Source: an uncultured Oscillospiraceae bacterium
GTDB lineage: Bacteria; Bacillota; Clostridia; Oscillospirales; Oscillospiraceae
Reading direction: 5' to 3'
Assembly (NCBI GenBank): GCA_958426425.1
Contig: CATZYY010000147.1
Coordinates: forward strand, 1-5,979
DNA length: 5,979 bases
Shown: positions 5,942-5,979 of the stretch, piece by piece
Position numbering within the stretch: the first letter of the stretch is position 1
How the letters are laid out: each line of letters begins with the position of its first letter
Translations under genes and position numbers: made by a program
The notes under the pieces: generated by a model
Told to the model about the DNA's origin: nothing
Databases searched by the model: none
Seen by the model: the letters and a program-made list of their open reading frames with translations, nothing else

Positions 5942-5979
5942 ATGCGATACGATTTTGACCAGATCATTGACCGCTCCAA
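5942..5979 (+). CDS. patB: MalY/PatB-family PLP-dependent C-S beta-lyase/aminotransferase, N-terminal start only (3' end outside window)
   Basis: Only 12 codons and two bases are visible: MRYDFDQIIDRS. The start matches the MalY/PatB N-terminus, which typically reads Y(D/N)FD.IIDR followed by a TNS.KWD-like stretch. The ATG at 5942 has AGGAG at 5928-5932 with a 9-base gap. Family members are cytoplasmic fold-type I PLP enzymes that cleave cystathionine or cysteine conjugates (cystathionine beta-lyase/cysteine desulfhydrase activity), and some also act as regulators. A probable promoter of its own and the unrelated neighbour suggest a separate transcription unit. The call rests on a very short sequence. 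Confidence 0.7.
   Translation, partial: MRYDFDQIIDRS

Overview
The window is GC-rich, densely coded DNA that looks like the chromosome of a high-GC Firmicute of the Oscillospiraceae/Flavonifractor-Oscillibacter type. This is inferred from the Gram-positive-style AGGAGG ribosome binding sites, a BlaI/M56 sensor pair with DUF4825-like modules, a secreted protein with a copper-amine-oxidase-N (stalk) domain, and a Clostridia-like TypA tail. All genes are on the + strand, and the long minus-strand frames are compositional shadows.

Layout: (1) 3-629, the C-terminal third of the translational GTPase TypA/BipA, closed by a very strong intrinsic terminator (637-667). (2) 801-1793, a secreted protein of 330 residues with a signal peptide and a C-terminal stalk-type domain. 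(3) 1794-2036, a gene-free stretch holding five consecutive hairpins. Its two ends (1819-1859 and 1989-2029) are imperfect inverted copies of each other at identical internal spacing, so it may be a small MITE-like or BIME-like intergenic element. The last hairpin has a U-tract and works as a terminator. (4) 2037-2108, a compact regulated promoter with two GTCTAT-N4-ATAGAC-type operators. (5) 2109-2471, a BlaI/MecI-family repressor. (6) 2474-5875, translationally coupled to it, a very large (1133 aa) BlaR1-like M56 zinc metallopeptidase. Its extracytoplasmic part lacks a visible penicillin-binding domain and instead carries three degenerate DUF4825-like modules and a DxDGDG segment. (7) 5872-5900, a probable promoter overlapping the stop codon, followed by the first 12 codons of a MalY/PatB-family PLP-dependent C-S lyase/aminotransferase (5942 to the window end).

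The repressor and metallopeptidase form a self-contained autoregulated unit. The repressor probably binds the two operators in its own promoter. The membrane peptidase probably relays an external signal that ends with repressor inactivation. The signal is unknown, and the unusual sensor region is the most interesting part of the window. No target gene such as a beta-lactamase is visible here, and the flanking typA, stalk-protein and patB-like genes look functionally unrelated.
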